Positions 1-9,424 of a stretch of 64,000 nucleotides of DNA are shown here, one piece after another. The notes beneath the pieces are model-generated. The model was given only the letters and a program-made list of their open reading frames with translations. It was not told the DNA's origin and did no database searches. Location of the stretch: contig NZ_SLZG01000014.1 of NCBI RefSeq assembly GCF_004341625.1, forward strand, positions 62,001-126,000, read 5' to 3'. The position numbers and the translations under genes are program-made. This stretch comes from Rhizobium sp. BK376 (GTDB lineage: Bacteria; Pseudomonadota; Alphaproteobacteria; Rhizobiales; Rhizobiaceae). Positions within the stretch are counted from its first letter, which is position 1; every line of letters begins with the position of its first letter.

Positions 1-888
1 GAAGAAGGTATTCTGCAGTTCCTTGAAATCTGCGACTCCTTCTACCCAGCCGACGCGGTGAACGCCTCCATCGAGCAGCAGCGGCAATGGTATGATGCCT
101 TGTGTGCGCGTTTCGATCGTTCGCTTCCGGAAAGGATGGTCGTCGAAGATTCGATCATCGGCGATGTTCCCGTCCGATCCTATCGTCCTGCCACGTTGCG
201 CAGTTCCACGCTCCTCCTCTATTTCCATGGCGGTGGATTCGTCGTCGGTTCGCGGCAGAGCCATCACGCCATATGCGCCGAGATCGCTGACCATGCCGGA
301 GCAGAGCTCGTATCGGTTGACTATCGCCTCGCGCCCGAACATCTCTGGCCAGCGCAGGCGGATGATTGCTTCGCTGTCTTGAAACATGTTCTGAGGGACG
401 GCCGCCGTGTCGTCCTGATCGGCGATAGCGCCGGCGGCAACCTTGCGGCGGGGGTGGCTGTCCAGGCGAAGAACGATGGCCTCAATGGCATCGTTGGCCA
501 GGTGCTGATCTACCCAAGCCTCGGCGGTGATTTGATTTCCGGTTCCTACGAGGAAATGGCGGATGCTCCGGGGCTGACAACGTCAGATGTCGCCTACTAC
601 CGCCAGCTACTCGGGGCGCCGGAAGACAATCCGATAGCGATGCCGCTTGCCACAGAGTCCTTCGCCGGCCTCCCGCCTGCCTTTATCAGCGTTGCCCACT
701 TCGATCCCTTGCGCGACGATGGCCGTATCTATGCCGGCCGGCTTGCGGCCGCCGGTGTCGAAGTCTGGTTTCGCGAGGAGCCGCAGATGGTGCATGCGTG
801 GCTGCGAGCGCGTCATATGAGCGAAGGAGCGCGCATCGGGTTTCGCGCCGTCTGCGATGCCGTCAGCTATTTTGCGGGAGCTTTATGA
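1..888 (+). CDS. Alpha/beta hydrolase (HSL-type esterase), 5' end outside window
   Basis: The frame is open from the first base, and the residues before the first GTG (base 58) look like ordinary family N-terminus, so the gene probably starts before the window. The hormone-sensitive-lipase-type alpha/beta hydrolase signature is complete. It has the oxyanion motif HGGGFVVGS near base 226, the nucleophile elbow GDSAGGNLA near base 421, an acidic residue in HFDPLRDDG and the catalytic His in MVHAWL near the end. Such enzymes hydrolyse short-chain esters or lactones in the cytosol. The substrate is unknown. The gene is followed within 2 bp by an ACT-domain gene and converges on the carnitine operon, so a role on ester substrates of that pathway is possible but unproven. 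Confidence 0.85.
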   Translation, partial: EEGILQFLEICDSFYPADAVNASIEQQRQWYDALCARFDRSLPERMVVEDSIIGDVPVRSYRPATLRSSTLLLYFHGGGFVVGSRQSHHAICAEIADHAGAELVSVDYRLAPEHLWPAQADDCFAVLKHVLRDGRRVVLIGDSAGGNLAAGVAVQAKNDGLNGIVGQVLIYPSLGGDLISGSYEEMADAPGLTTSDVAYYRQLLGAPEDNPIAMPLATESFAGLPPAFISVAHFDPLRDDGRIYAGRLAAAGVEVWFREEPQMVHAWLRARHMSEGARIGFRAVCDAVSYFAGAL

Positions 889-889
889 G

Positions 890-1294
890 ATGGCTGGGAT
901 CACGGATCTCTCGATCCTTCTGAAGACGATGGAGCCCAACCTTTCGCCGCTGGAATTCGTTTATTGCAGCGTTCCGACCGAGGACTTTACAAACTATCTG
1001 ACCCTGAACCCGCTTTGCGTTTTCCACGAGGCCGAGGGCACGACGCTGATCCTGCCGATAGGGGCCGCGAAAGATCACGGCTTGCCACACAGCGCGCCGC
1101 TACGATGCATCACGCTGACCGTGCATTCGGCGCTTGAGGCCGTCGGACTGACTGCGGCTTTCGCGGCGGCACTGACCCGGGAAGGGATCAGCGCCAATGT
1201 CGTTGCCGGCTATTATCACGACCACATCTTCGTCCCTTCGGCCGACGCCGAACGGGCAGTCGCTGCGCTGAAGGCGCTTTCGGCGTCTACATGA
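890..1294 (+). CDS. ACT domain-containing protein
   Basis: A protein of 134 residues starting at ATG 890, one base after the hydrolase stop, with a GGGAG ribosome site just upstream. An in-frame ATG at 857 lies inside the hydrolase and has no ribosome site, so I rejected it. The C-terminal half has the ACT-like segment LTREGISANVVAGYYHDH followed by IFVPSADAERAV, typical of the small stand-alone ACT proteins (COG3602 type). These probably bind a small ligand such as an amino acid; no enzymatic motif is visible. The last 8 bp overlap the 3' end of the converging hydrolase gene. The specific function is unknown. Confidence 0.8.
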   Translation: MAGITDLSILLKTMEPNLSPLEFVYCSVPTEDFTNYLTLNPLCVFHEAEGTTLILPIGAAKDHGLPHSAPLRCITLTVHSALEAVGLTAAFAAALTREGISANVVAGYYHDHIFVPSADAERAVAALKALSAST

Positions 1295-3287
1295 AGTCGC
1301 GCGGAATGGTTTTGACGAATGTCTTCTCGAAGATCTGCTCCTCGCTTTCGTAGGCGACGACCGATCCGCCGACCCGCCAGTCCGTGGCCGTGCAGGTGAT
1401 CGTCGCTGTGCTTGCTGTGCGGACGGACCAGCCGGGCCGTTCCATTTCGCAGGTCCAGACCGAAACACCTCTCATCGAAAGTGGATCGTCGGGCGAAATC
1501 GACCACACCTCGTCGCGTCGCTGGCGTGTCGAGAGCCCCGTGCCTGGATGCTCAAAAAGCCCGGTGTCTTCGTGAATACGATAGTCCGTACGGTTGGCCG
1601 AGAGATCACGCATGACCTGGCGTCTCGTCGCAGCGGGCTTGTGCTCGATATAATGCGGTAGCGGATCGGGATTCTCCGGCTCCTTCACTTCGATCGCGTC
1701 ATGCACGCCAAGCTTCGGCAAGCCAAGTCCAATGGACGCGATATCGATCGTAAGGCCGGGATCGGTCGGTGCGGGAAGGATCGTCGGCCAATAGGCAGTG
1801 GAAAGCGAAAGCCGGATACGGTGCCCCTCGCCAAACCGGTAGCCACAGGCGTCCAGAACAAGACGGATCTGCGTCTTCTCACCGGGCTTCATCGGGGTCG
1901 GTTCGGTATTACCATCGCGATGGGCGAGGTTCAGCACGCCATAGGAGACGCGTGTCGCGGTGCCATCGGGGTGGACATCGACCAGGCGGGCGCAAAGATT
2001 GGCAATCTCCGCCGTGCAGCTGAGCGTCACTGTCACCACCGGCCGTCCCAAATAGTCCTGCGCTTGGGCGAGCGGTGCAGTCTGGAATGTCAGTGAACCG
2101 GCATCGTCGATACGCTGGTCGATCGCGAGTTCCGCATCCGGTTTCAAGGTGAACCATTCGCCGGACGTGGTTCCGGTATCCAGCGGCGACTTGATATAGA
2201 CGTCATGCGCCGGCGCATGGGGAATCGGCATCCCCTCCATCAGCGTTCCGAACTGCTCGACATAGAAGCATTGCATCTCCGGCTGCGTCCAGGCGTCCTT
2301 GGCAATCCAGAAGCCCGGATCGCGGTCACGCCTCGGTGCCGGCCTTACCGCGTCAAGAATGTAGGCTCGAACCTGCGGGCCTTCCTCGATGCCGTTTTCC
2401 TCTCCGCGTAGCCAGCGGTTCCACCAGCGGATCGCTTCGCCGTGGAAATCCGCTCGCGGCTTCGGCCAGGCGAAATGCGGATATTTATGGATCCATGGTC
2501 CGATCAGCGCCTTGGCTTTCTCGCCAAGCCCCTCTGCGGCGGAAAGCGGCGTGTTGCGATAGCCGTCAGCCCAGCCGGCGATAACGAGAGCAGGGACCTC
2601 CAGGGCAGAGAAATCCTCCCGGATCGAGCCATGCTTCCAGAAATCGTCGCGGCGCTGATGGGAAAGCCACTCCTCCATGAAGAACGGCTCTTTCTCCAAC
2701 CGCTCCAGCCACATCTCCTTCCAGCGTTCTCCAACGATCTCGGGATCGGGGGCGCGGGACTGATAGGCAAGCATGGTGGCCGCCCAGGAAAGCTGCGCCG
2801 ACAGATGGCAACCATTCTTGTAATGAATGTCGTCGTTGTAACGGTCGACTGTGGAGGCAATCGAAATCACTGCCTTCAGTGCAGGGGGCCGAAGTGCGGC
2901 GACTTGAAGGCAATTGAACCCACCCCAGGAAATGCCCATCATACCGACGGAACCGTTGGACCAGGGCTGTTCCGCGATCCAGGCAATCAATTCGCAGGCA
3001 TTGGCAAGTTCCAGCTCGGTATATTCGCCATCGATGACACCATCGGATTCGCCGGACCCCCTGATATCGACCCGCACCCCGGCAATGCCGGCGGCCGCAA
3101 AGACGGGATAGGTGGATTCGTCGCGGACACTGGTCCCGTCACGCTTGCGATAGGGCAGGAATTCAAACACCGCCGGCACCGGATCGACCTCGGCATTGTC
3201 GGGCATCCAGACACGCGCCGCCAGCCGCGTGCCGTCCTTGAGCATGATCCATTCGTTTTCGATGACGGTGAAGCTGCGGTCAGTCAT
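1287..3287 (-). CDS. CocE/NonD-family hydrolase (peptidase S15-like)
   Basis: A protein of 666 residues from ATG 3287 (MTDRSFTVIEN). A further 18 upstream codons are open but unlike the family. The N-terminal alpha/beta-hydrolase domain has the nucleophile motif GISWGG and an active-site loop starting FEFLPYRKRD. The C-terminal jelly-roll domain (from about residue 380) is the X-Pro dipeptidyl-peptidase C-terminal type seen in CocE esterases and in acyl- or peptide-hydrolases. It is the last gene of the carnitine operon, 50 bp behind the ABC ATPase. In this context hydrolysis of an imported acylcarnitine or a related ester is an attractive guess, not shown. It could equally be an aminopeptidase for substrates brought in by the Dpp-type transporter. 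Confidence 0.85.
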   Translation of the reverse strand: MTDRSFTVIENEWIMLKDGTRLAARVWMPDNAEVDPVPAVFEFLPYRKRDGTSVRDESTYPVFAAAGIAGVRVDIRGSGESDGVIDGEYTELELANACELIAWIAEQPWSNGSVGMMGISWGGFNCLQVAALRPPALKAVISIASTVDRYNDDIHYKNGCHLSAQLSWAATMLAYQSRAPDPEIVGERWKEMWLERLEKEPFFMEEWLSHQRRDDFWKHGSIREDFSALEVPALVIAGWADGYRNTPLSAAEGLGEKAKALIGPWIHKYPHFAWPKPRADFHGEAIRWWNRWLRGEENGIEEGPQVRAYILDAVRPAPRRDRDPGFWIAKDAWTQPEMQCFYVEQFGTLMEGMPIPHAPAHDVYIKSPLDTGTTSGEWFTLKPDAELAIDQRIDDAGSLTFQTAPLAQAQDYLGRPVVTVTLSCTAEIANLCARLVDVHPDGTATRVSYGVLNLAHRDGNTEPTPMKPGEKTQIRLVLDACGYRFGEGHRIRLSLSTAYWPTILPAPTDPGLTIDIASIGLGLPKLGVHDAIEVKEPENPDPLPHYIEHKPAATRRQVMRDLSANRTDYRIHEDTGLFEHPGTGLSTRQRRDEVWSISPDDPLSMRGVSVWTCEMERPGWSVRTASTATITCTATDWRVGGSVVAYESEEQIFEKTFVKTIPRDFM

Positions 3288-3337
3288 TGTCAAAATCCAT
3301 GTTCCATTACACCTGTCGGTCCCGAAAGACCGCTTGG

Positions 3338-4969
3338 TCAATTTCCGGCACTGGCCATCTTTCGCGTCGTGAGCACCTTCTCAAGCCAACCGATTTCCAT
3401 TTCGGGAACGGATTTCAGCAGGAGATCGGTGTAGTCGTCGAAAGGCGGAGAGAGCACTTTCGACTTTGGCCCGAAGCGTACCAATTTGCCTCGATGCATC
3501 ACGGCAACCGAGTCCGCGATGGCGCGGACAATGGCGATGTCGTGGGTGATGAAGATATATGAGAGCTGCTGCTCTTCCTGCAGCCGCATCAATAGCTTGA
3601 GGATGCCTTCTGCAACCAGTGGATCAAGCGCCGATGTCGGCTCGTCGCAGAGGATCATCTCCGGATTGGCCGCCAGTGCTCTGGCAATCGCAACGCGCTG
3701 CTTCTGGCCACCGGAGAGTTCGGCGGGATAGCGATCGACGAAGCCGTTGCTCATTTCGATATGTTCGAGCAACTCCTTCACCCGCGCTGTCTTCGCCGCG
3801 CCCCGCAAGCCGTAATAGAAGGTCAGTGGCCGGCCGATGATGTCACGCACCGTCTGGCGGGGGTTCATCGCGGTATCAGCCATTTGATAGATCAGCTGGA
3901 TACGACGAAGATCGTCGTTCGACCGGCCCTTCAGTGCCTTGGATAACGGCTTGCCGTCGAATGAGAGGGTACCCTGCAACGGTGGCAGAAGCCCGGTGAT
4001 AACGCGGGCGAGCGTCGATTTTCCGGAACCGGATTCGCCGACGACGGCAAGCGTCTGTCCCTTCGGCACATGCAGCGAAATGTCAAACAAGACCTTGAAG
4101 CCGTTGGGATAGCCGGCGGTGACGTTCTCCACCTTCAGCAGGGCCGAACTCTGGTCGGGAGCCTCCTCACGCTTGTCCTGACGGACATTGACGAGGGCCC
4201 TCGTATAATCTTCGCGAGGCGCCTCGATGATCTGTTGCGCGGTACCGTATTCCACTCGTCTGCCGTGGCGCAGAACCATGATGTCGTCGGAAATCTGCGC
4301 AACGACGGCGAGATCATGGGTGATGTAGAGCGCCGCGGTATTGGTCTCCTCAATCGCGTGCTTGATGGCGGCGAGCACGTCGATCTGGGTCGTGACGTCA
4401 AGAGCGGTGGTCGGCTCGTCGAAGACGATGAGCTCGGGATTCGAGCAGAGCGCCATTGCCGTCATGGCGCGCTGCAGCTGGCCACCGGACACCTGATGGG
4501 GAAAGCGATCGCCAAAGCCCTCCGGATTGGGGAGGCCGAGGACGCGGAACAGATAGAGCGCCCGCTTCTTCGCCTCTTCCTTGCTCATCAGGCCGTGCTT
4601 GACTGACGCTTCGATGACCTGGCCGCCGAGCTTGTGAGCGGGGTTGAATGCAGCAGCGGCCGACTGCGCGACATAGCAGACGCGGGCGCCGCGCACCTTG
4701 CGAATGCCTGACTTGCCGAGGGTCAGGAGGTTCTGCCCGTCGAGCAGCACTTCGCCGCCGGTGATCTCGGCACCGCCACGACCATAGGCGAGGGCAGAAA
4801 GGCCGATGGTCGATTTGCCGGCGCCTGACTCACCGATCAGCCCGAGCACCTTGCCTTTCTGGAGATCGAAGGAAACGCCGTCGACGATGGTCACCCGCTT
4901 GGGCGGCTCGCCGGGCGGATAGCTTGTCGCCTCGATCTTCAGATCACGAACCGAAAGAAGTTCAGGCAT
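3338..4969 (-). CDS. Dpp/Opp-type ABC transporter, fused dual ATPase
   Basis: A 543-residue protein with two complete nucleotide-binding domains in tandem, as in GsiA and YejF. Domain 1 has Walker A GESGAGKS, signature SGGQLQRA and Walker B FDEPTTALD. Domain 2 has GESGSGKS, LSGGQKQRVAIARAL and CDEPTSALDP. The protein energises the two permeases encoded immediately upstream; its start overlaps the end of the second permease gene by 8 bp. The family moves peptides, nickel chelates, glutathione or small organic amines. Lying inside a carnitine operon, it probably serves a quaternary amine or an acylated form of one. Both ATP sites look intact. Confidence 0.93.
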   Translation of the reverse strand: MPELLSVRDLKIEATSYPPGEPPKRVTIVDGVSFDLQKGKVLGLIGESGAGKSTIGLSALAYGRGGAEITGGEVLLDGQNLLTLGKSGIRKVRGARVCYVAQSAAAAFNPAHKLGGQVIEASVKHGLMSKEEAKKRALYLFRVLGLPNPEGFGDRFPHQVSGGQLQRAMTAMALCSNPELIVFDEPTTALDVTTQIDVLAAIKHAIEETNTAALYITHDLAVVAQISDDIMVLRHGRRVEYGTAQQIIEAPREDYTRALVNVRQDKREEAPDQSSALLKVENVTAGYPNGFKVLFDISLHVPKGQTLAVVGESGSGKSTLARVITGLLPPLQGTLSFDGKPLSKALKGRSNDDLRRIQLIYQMADTAMNPRQTVRDIIGRPLTFYYGLRGAAKTARVKELLEHIEMSNGFVDRYPAELSGGQKQRVAIARALAANPEMILCDEPTSALDPLVAEGILKLLMRLQEEQQLSYIFITHDIAIVRAIADSVAVMHRGKLVRFGPKSKVLSPPFDDYTDLLLKSVPEMEIGWLEKVLTTRKMASAGN

Positions 4970-5789
4970 CGCCGCGTCCTCCCTTGAGGCTGGATGTCCG
5001 TTTCAGGAGCGAGTCGACCACCAGATTGACACAGACGGCGAGCGCCGCAATGGCGGCGCCAGGCACGAGTGCAGCCGAAACGCCGAAAATGATGCCGTCC
5101 TTGTTGTCCTTGACCATGCCGCCCCAGTCGGCCGCCGGCGGCTGGATGCCGAGGCCGAGGAAGGAGAGGGTCGAGAGGAATAGAATGGCAAAGGCGAAAC
5201 GCAGGCCGAACTCTGCCAGCAGCGGCGACAGCGTGTTCGGTAGGATCTCGCGAAAGATGATCCAGACCTTGCCTTCGCCGCGCAGCTTCGCGGCCTCCAC
5301 GAACTCCATGACAGCGACATCGAGGGCGACGGCGCGGCCGAGGCGATAGACGCGGGTGGAGTCGAGGATCGCCATGACGAGGATCAGCACGATTAGGTTC
5401 TGCGGCAGAACCGCCAGCACGACCAGCGCAAAGATCAGCGTCGGGATCGACATCATCAGATCGTTGAAGCGCGAGAAGATAAGGTCGATCAGGCCGCGGG
5501 AAACCGCCGCCGTGAAGCTGAGGATGATGCCGAGCGAGAAGGAGATGAGGGTCGCGCCGAGTGCGACGAACAACGTCGTCCGCGCGCCGTAGATCAGGCG
5601 CGAGAGGATGTCGCGGCCGAGATTGTCGAGGCCGAAGAAATAGTTGGCATCGGCCGGCGCCCAGACGTCGCCAAGAACCTGGGTCTCGCCATAGGGCGCA
5701 ATCCAGGGAGCAAAGATGGCGCATATGAGTGCGAGAAGGATGCCGAGAATGCCGACCCAGGCAGTGATGGGAATATCTCTCAATCTCAT
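4962..5789 (-). CDS. Dpp/Opp-type ABC permease (DppC-like)
   Basis: A 275-residue inner-membrane permease of the BPD_transp_1/DppC type. It has an N-terminal hydrophobic segment (GILGILLALICAIFAPWIA) and the periplasmic sequence FGLDNLGRDILSRLIYGART, which is characteristic of DppC. The coupling-helix region with an EAAKLRGEGK motif follows, where the ATPase docks. Its start overlaps the stop of the upstream DppB-like gene by 4 bp (ATGA), and its end overlaps the ATPase gene, so the transporter is translationally coupled. Confidence 0.92.
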   Translation of the reverse strand: MRLRDIPITAWVGILGILLALICAIFAPWIAPYGETQVLGDVWAPADANYFFGLDNLGRDILSRLIYGARTTLFVALGATLISFSLGIILSFTAAVSRGLIDLIFSRFNDLMMSIPTLIFALVVLAVLPQNLIVLILVMAILDSTRVYRLGRAVALDVAVMEFVEAAKLRGEGKVWIIFREILPNTLSPLLAEFGLRFAFAILFLSTLSFLGLGIQPPAADWGGMVKDNKDGIIFGVSAALVPGAAIAALAVCVNLVVDSLLKRTSSLKGGRGDA

Positions 5790-6811
5790 CGCGGATGCCT
5801 CAGGCGTGGATTGGCGACGATCGCCAGAATGTCGGCCACCATGTTAAGGAGGATATAGACCGCGGCGAAGATCAGGCCGCAGGCCTGCACGACGGGCATG
5901 TCACGCACCGTCACCGCATCCACCATGTATTGACCCATGCCGGGATAGACGAAGACCACCTCGACCACGACGACGCCGACGACGAGATAGGCAAGGTTAA
6001 GCGCTACCACATTGACGATCGGCGCCAGTGCATTGGGTGCCGCATGCTTGACGATGGCCCGAAAGGCGCTGAGGCCCTTGAGCTCTGCCGTTTCCATATA
6101 GGCCGACGACATGACAGAGAGGATCGCCGCCCGCGTCATCCGCATCATATGGGCAAGGACGACAAGCACGAGCGTGGCGGTCGGAAGCGCAATCGCCTTC
6201 AACCGGTCAAGGAAATCCATGCCGTCGAAAACCGTGGCCGGAAAGGTGGCGACGCCGAATTTGACGGCAAAGAACATGATCAGCAGATAGCCGATGAAGA
6301 ATTCCGGCAGCGAGATCGCCGCGAGCGAAACGACGTTGATGATCTTGTCTGGCAGCCGGTTGCGATAATGAACCGAGAGCATGCCCAGGCCGACGGCAAG
6401 CGGCACGGCAATCAAAGCCGCGAAGCCGGCAAGAAAGAGCGAGTTGCCCAAACGGTTGCCGATTTGCTCGCTCACCGAATTCTTGCTCGCCCAAGAGGTT
6501 CCGAAATCGCCCTCGACCGCATGCCCGAGCCACTGGAAATAGCGGGTCGTCACCGGTTGGTTGAGCCCCAGTTCCTCGCGAATGTTGGCGACGGCCTCCG
6601 GCGTTGCCGACTGGCCGAGATAGGTCGTCGCAAAGTCGCCGGGAAGCGCCTGGACGCCGCCGAAGATGAGGATAGACACGGCAAACAACAGGATGATGCT
6701 CAGCACCAGTCGTTCGAAGATGAGAAAGACGAGCGGAAAACGCTCGCGCAGTCTTCGACCTGGAAGGCCGCCGACTTCGACAGGATTGGCGACTTCTACG
6801 GGATTGGACAT
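5786..6811 (-). CDS. Dpp/Opp-type ABC permease (DppB-like)
   Basis: A 341-residue permease of the DppB type. After a cytosolic leader comes a first membrane helix (about residues 33-52), then the DppB hallmark PGDFATTYLGQSATPEAVA and the sequence LGLNQPVTTRYFQWL. A BPD_transp_1 core with five further helices follows, with the docking motif ETAELKGLS. It pairs with the DppC-like protein encoded downstream to form the membrane channel. It is separated from the binding-protein gene by a 100-bp gap carrying a strong hairpin, which usually lets the binding protein be made in excess. Confidence 0.92.
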   Translation of the reverse strand: MSNPVEVANPVEVGGLPGRRLRERFPLVFLIFERLVLSIILLFAVSILIFGGVQALPGDFATTYLGQSATPEAVANIREELGLNQPVTTRYFQWLGHAVEGDFGTSWASKNSVSEQIGNRLGNSLFLAGFAALIAVPLAVGLGMLSVHYRNRLPDKIINVVSLAAISLPEFFIGYLLIMFFAVKFGVATFPATVFDGMDFLDRLKAIALPTATLVLVVLAHMMRMTRAAILSVMSSAYMETAELKGLSAFRAIVKHAAPNALAPIVNVVALNLAYLVVGVVVVEVVFVYPGMGQYMVDAVTVRDMPVVQACGLIFAAVYILLNMVADILAIVANPRLRHPR

Positions 6812-6845
6812 GGCAGGCTCGCCTCGCGCTGAAACAAACGGGGAA

Positions 6846-6872
6846 GGACCGCAGGCGGATCGCCTGCGGTCC
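6846..6872 (-). terminator. Hairpin between binding-protein and permease genes
   Basis: A perfect 11-bp inverted repeat (GGACCGCAGGC and its complement) with a 5-nt loop lies in the 100-bp gap after the ABC binding-protein stop. No T-run follows on the minus strand. It is therefore more likely a 3'-end-stabilising or partial-termination hairpin than a full terminator. Such hairpins downstream of binding-protein genes commonly raise their level relative to the permeases. The effect here is inference. Confidence 0.55.
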
Positions 6873-6911
6873 TGGTTCCGGATTTTCGGGCAATAGGCCC
6901 GGCTTCAGGCA

Positions 6912-8504
6912 TCAGGTGTCGAGCCAGACGCGGGTGGCGACGTAGCCGTTCGACATGTCATTGCCGATGTCCTGAACGTAGTTCATCAGCTTCTTGGTGC
7001 CGGCGTTCACGAAGTCGTTGAACATCGGCAGGATAGTGCCGCCTTCGTCGCGAACCATCATCGCCATCTGGCGATAGAGGTCCTTGCGCTTGGTCTCGTC
7101 GAGTTCGGCGCGGGCCTGGATCAGCAGCTTGTCGAAATCCGGGCGTTTGAAACGGGTGTCGTTCCAGTCGGCGGTGGAGAGATAGGCACCGGAATAGAAC
7201 TGGTCCTGCGTCGCGCGGCTGCCCCAATAGGAAGCGGAGAAGGGCTGCTTGTTCCAGACGTTGGTCCAGTAGCCGTCGCCCGGTTCGCGCTTGATTTCCA
7301 GCTGGATGCCGGCCTTCTTGGCGCTTTCCTGGAACAGCACGGAGGCATCGACGGCGCCCGGGAAGGCGACTTCCGACGTGCGCAGCAGGATGGAGCCGCT
7401 ATGGCCGGACTTCTTGTAGTGGAAGGAGGCCTTGTCCGGATCGTATTTGCGCTGCTCGATGCCCTCGGGGAAGAGAGCATAGGTGTTGTTGATCGGGAAG
7501 TCGTTGCCGAGCGAGCCGTAGCCGCCGAGGATGCGCTTGACCATCTCGTCGCGATCGATCGCGTACTTCAGAGCGAGGCGCAGGTCGTTGTTATCGAAGG
7601 GCGCGGTGTCGCAATGCATGATGAAGACGTAGTGGCCGCCGCCGGCCGTCGTCAGCAGCTGGACGTTCGGAGCGCGCTTCAAGAGGCTGACCGTCTTCGG
7701 GTCGACGCGGTTGATATAGTGTACCTGGCCTGATGTCAGCGCCGCGATACGGGCCGTCGCATCGTTCATGGTGATGAGTTCGACGCTGTCGACATAGCCG
7801 CGATCCGTGCGCCAGTCGTTGGGGTTCTTCTCGAAGGTCATGCGAACGCCGGCCTGGAAATTCGTCACCTTATAGGGACCGGTGCCGATGCCTGCGGTCG
7901 GGTTGTCCACGCCGCCATTCGGCTGGATGACGAGGTGATAGTCGGTCAGCAGCGCCGGCATGTCGGCATTGCCCTGGTCGAGGCTGATGACGAGGTCGCC
8001 GTTCTGGTTCTCGATCTTCGTCAGCGCTTTCATCATGCCGAGCGCGCCGGATTGCGACTTCTCGTCGGAATGGCGGTGCAGGGTGGCGACGACGTCGTCA
8101 ATCGTCATTTCCTTGCCGTTGTGGAACTGCACGCCCTTGCGGATCTTGAAGGTCCAGATCTTGGCATCCGGCGAAGACGACCAGGATTCGGCAAGCGACG
8201 GCAGCGGCTTGCGGGTCTGCGGATGCGTTTCGACGAGCGTGTCGCCCCAGGTGCGCACGGCGCAGAACATGACCTGCGAGGTCGCTGCTGCCGGATCGAT
8301 CGAATCCGTCGAGGCGCCGCCTTCGAGGCCGAGCTTCAGGTGGCCGCCCTTCTTGGGCGTATCGGCAGCGGAAGCGCTTGATGTAAACAGGCTGTCGGCC
8401 GCGGCGAGCGTCAACCCGGCGGCCATGGCGCGGCCCATGAATTCGCGGCGGCTCATGCCTCCCGCGGTCACGCGACCGGCGAGATATTTGGTATATTCGG
8501 TCAT
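6912..8504 (-). CDS. Dpp/Opp-type ABC substrate-binding protein, Tat-exported
   Basis: A protein of 530 residues from ATG 8504, chosen because AAGGAAAAGGGGA lies just upstream and the 33 longer codons are not family-like. It has a twin-arginine signal (SRREFMGRAMAAGL) followed by a hydrophobic stretch ending near SSASA. The mature part is an SBP_bac_5 periplasmic solute-binding protein, with the family segments SLAESWSSSPDAKIWTFKIR and RKGVQFHNGKEMT. It would capture the substrate for the permease and ATPase genes downstream. The substrate cannot be read from sequence. The operon suggests carnitine, gamma-butyrobetaine or an acylcarnitine. Confidence 0.92.
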   Translation of the reverse strand: MTEYTKYLAGRVTAGGMSRREFMGRAMAAGLTLAAADSLFTSSASAADTPKKGGHLKLGLEGGASTDSIDPAAATSQVMFCAVRTWGDTLVETHPQTRKPLPSLAESWSSSPDAKIWTFKIRKGVQFHNGKEMTIDDVVATLHRHSDEKSQSGALGMMKALTKIENQNGDLVISLDQGNADMPALLTDYHLVIQPNGGVDNPTAGIGTGPYKVTNFQAGVRMTFEKNPNDWRTDRGYVDSVELITMNDATARIAALTSGQVHYINRVDPKTVSLLKRAPNVQLLTTAGGGHYVFIMHCDTAPFDNNDLRLALKYAIDRDEMVKRILGGYGSLGNDFPINNTYALFPEGIEQRKYDPDKASFHYKKSGHSGSILLRTSEVAFPGAVDASVLFQESAKKAGIQLEIKREPGDGYWTNVWNKQPFSASYWGSRATQDQFYSGAYLSTADWNDTRFKRPDFDKLLIQARAELDETKRKDLYRQMAMMVRDEGGTILPMFNDFVNAGTKKLMNYVQDIGNDMSNGYVATRVWLDT

Positions 8505-8637
8505 TCCCCTTTTCCTTCTTGTTCGAGTTTTAAAAGTGAAATCCCGGCCAGTAGGTTCAAAGCTGCGTTTCCTCTCGCAGATTGCCCGGCTGCCCACGAT
8601 CATTCGCGGTTATTCGGCACGGTTGTCGCCGGCCTCG

Positions 8638-9420
8638 TCATTTCCCTTTCCAGACCGGCTCCCGCTTCTCGGCGAAAGCGCGGGCACCTTCCAGTTGATC
8701 CTCACTCGAATAGAGGACGTCGACCGTCCGAAACTGCCTTTTGGTGATTTTGTTCATGGCAGTCTGAAAGGTCATGCCCTCCGCTTCGCGAACCACTTCC
8801 TTGATGGCCGCCTGAACGAGCGGCGGCCCTTTTTCCAGAAGACGGGCGAGTTCCCAGGCTCGCTCCATCAGCTTGTCTGCGCCAAGGATTTCGTTGACGA
8901 AGCCCCAGCGATGCGCTTCCTGCGCATCCAGCCAGCGGCCCGTCAGCAGCATGTCCATGGCTATATGATAGGGAATGCGCTTTGGCAGCTTGATCGAAGC
9001 CGCATCTGCAACCGTACCCGAACGGATTTCCGGCAGTGCGAAGGTGGCGGACTCCACTGCAAGGATGAGATCGGCGGAGAGCGCAATCTCCAGCCCACCG
9101 CCGCAACAGATGCCGTTGATCGCCGCGATGACCGGCTTGTTCAGGTCGCGCAATTCCTGGAGACCGCCAAAGCCGCCGACGCCATAATCGCCGTCGACTG
9201 CATCACCGGCGGCCGCTGCCTTCAGATCCCAGCCGGCCGAAAAGAACTTTTCGCCCGCCCCAGTAATGATGGCCACGCGCAATTCGGCGTCATCGCGAAA
9301 GCCGCGGAAAATCTCTCCCATCAAACGGCTGGTAGCAAGGTCTATAGCATTGGCCTTCGGTCGGTCGACCGTGACCTCCAATATGCCGCCGACACGCTTG
9401 GTGCGAATGGGGCTATCCAA
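8638..9420 (-). CDS. caiD: Enoyl-CoA hydratase, CaiD-like (crotonobetainyl-CoA hydratase)
   Basis: The protein has 260 residues if translated from TTG at 9420, which has an ideal GGAGGTAAGG site 5-10 bp ahead. No ATG fits without running into the preceding gene. By eye it is close to E. coli CaiD: ILEVTVDRPKANAID, FSAGWDLKAAA, and a C-terminus ending FAEKREPVWKGK. CaiD hydrates crotonobetainyl-CoA to L-carnitinyl-CoA and back. The crotonase oxyanion loops (FSAGWDLKA and GGGLEIALSADL) are present. It sits 4 bp behind the CoA-synthetase gene and close to the acyl-CoA dehydrogenase, which supports a gamma-butyrobetaine/crotonobetaine branch feeding into carnitine. Confidence 0.85.
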   Translation of the reverse strand: MDSPIRTKRVGGILEVTVDRPKANAIDLATSRLMGEIFRGFRDDAELRVAIITGAGEKFFSAGWDLKAAAAGDAVDGDYGVGGFGGLQELRDLNKPVIAAINGICCGGGLEIALSADLILAVESATFALPEIRSGTVADAASIKLPKRIPYHIAMDMLLTGRWLDAQEAHRWGFVNEILGADKLMERAWELARLLEKGPPLVQAAIKEVVREAEGMTFQTAMNKITKRQFRTVDVLYSSEDQLEGARAFAEKREPVWKGK

Positions 9421-9424
9421 TGCC

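Noticed and set aside
5795..6832. A 345-codon His/Asp-rich frame antisense to the DppB-like gene
   Set aside because: Charged-residue pattern is the complement of membrane helices; no gene evidence.
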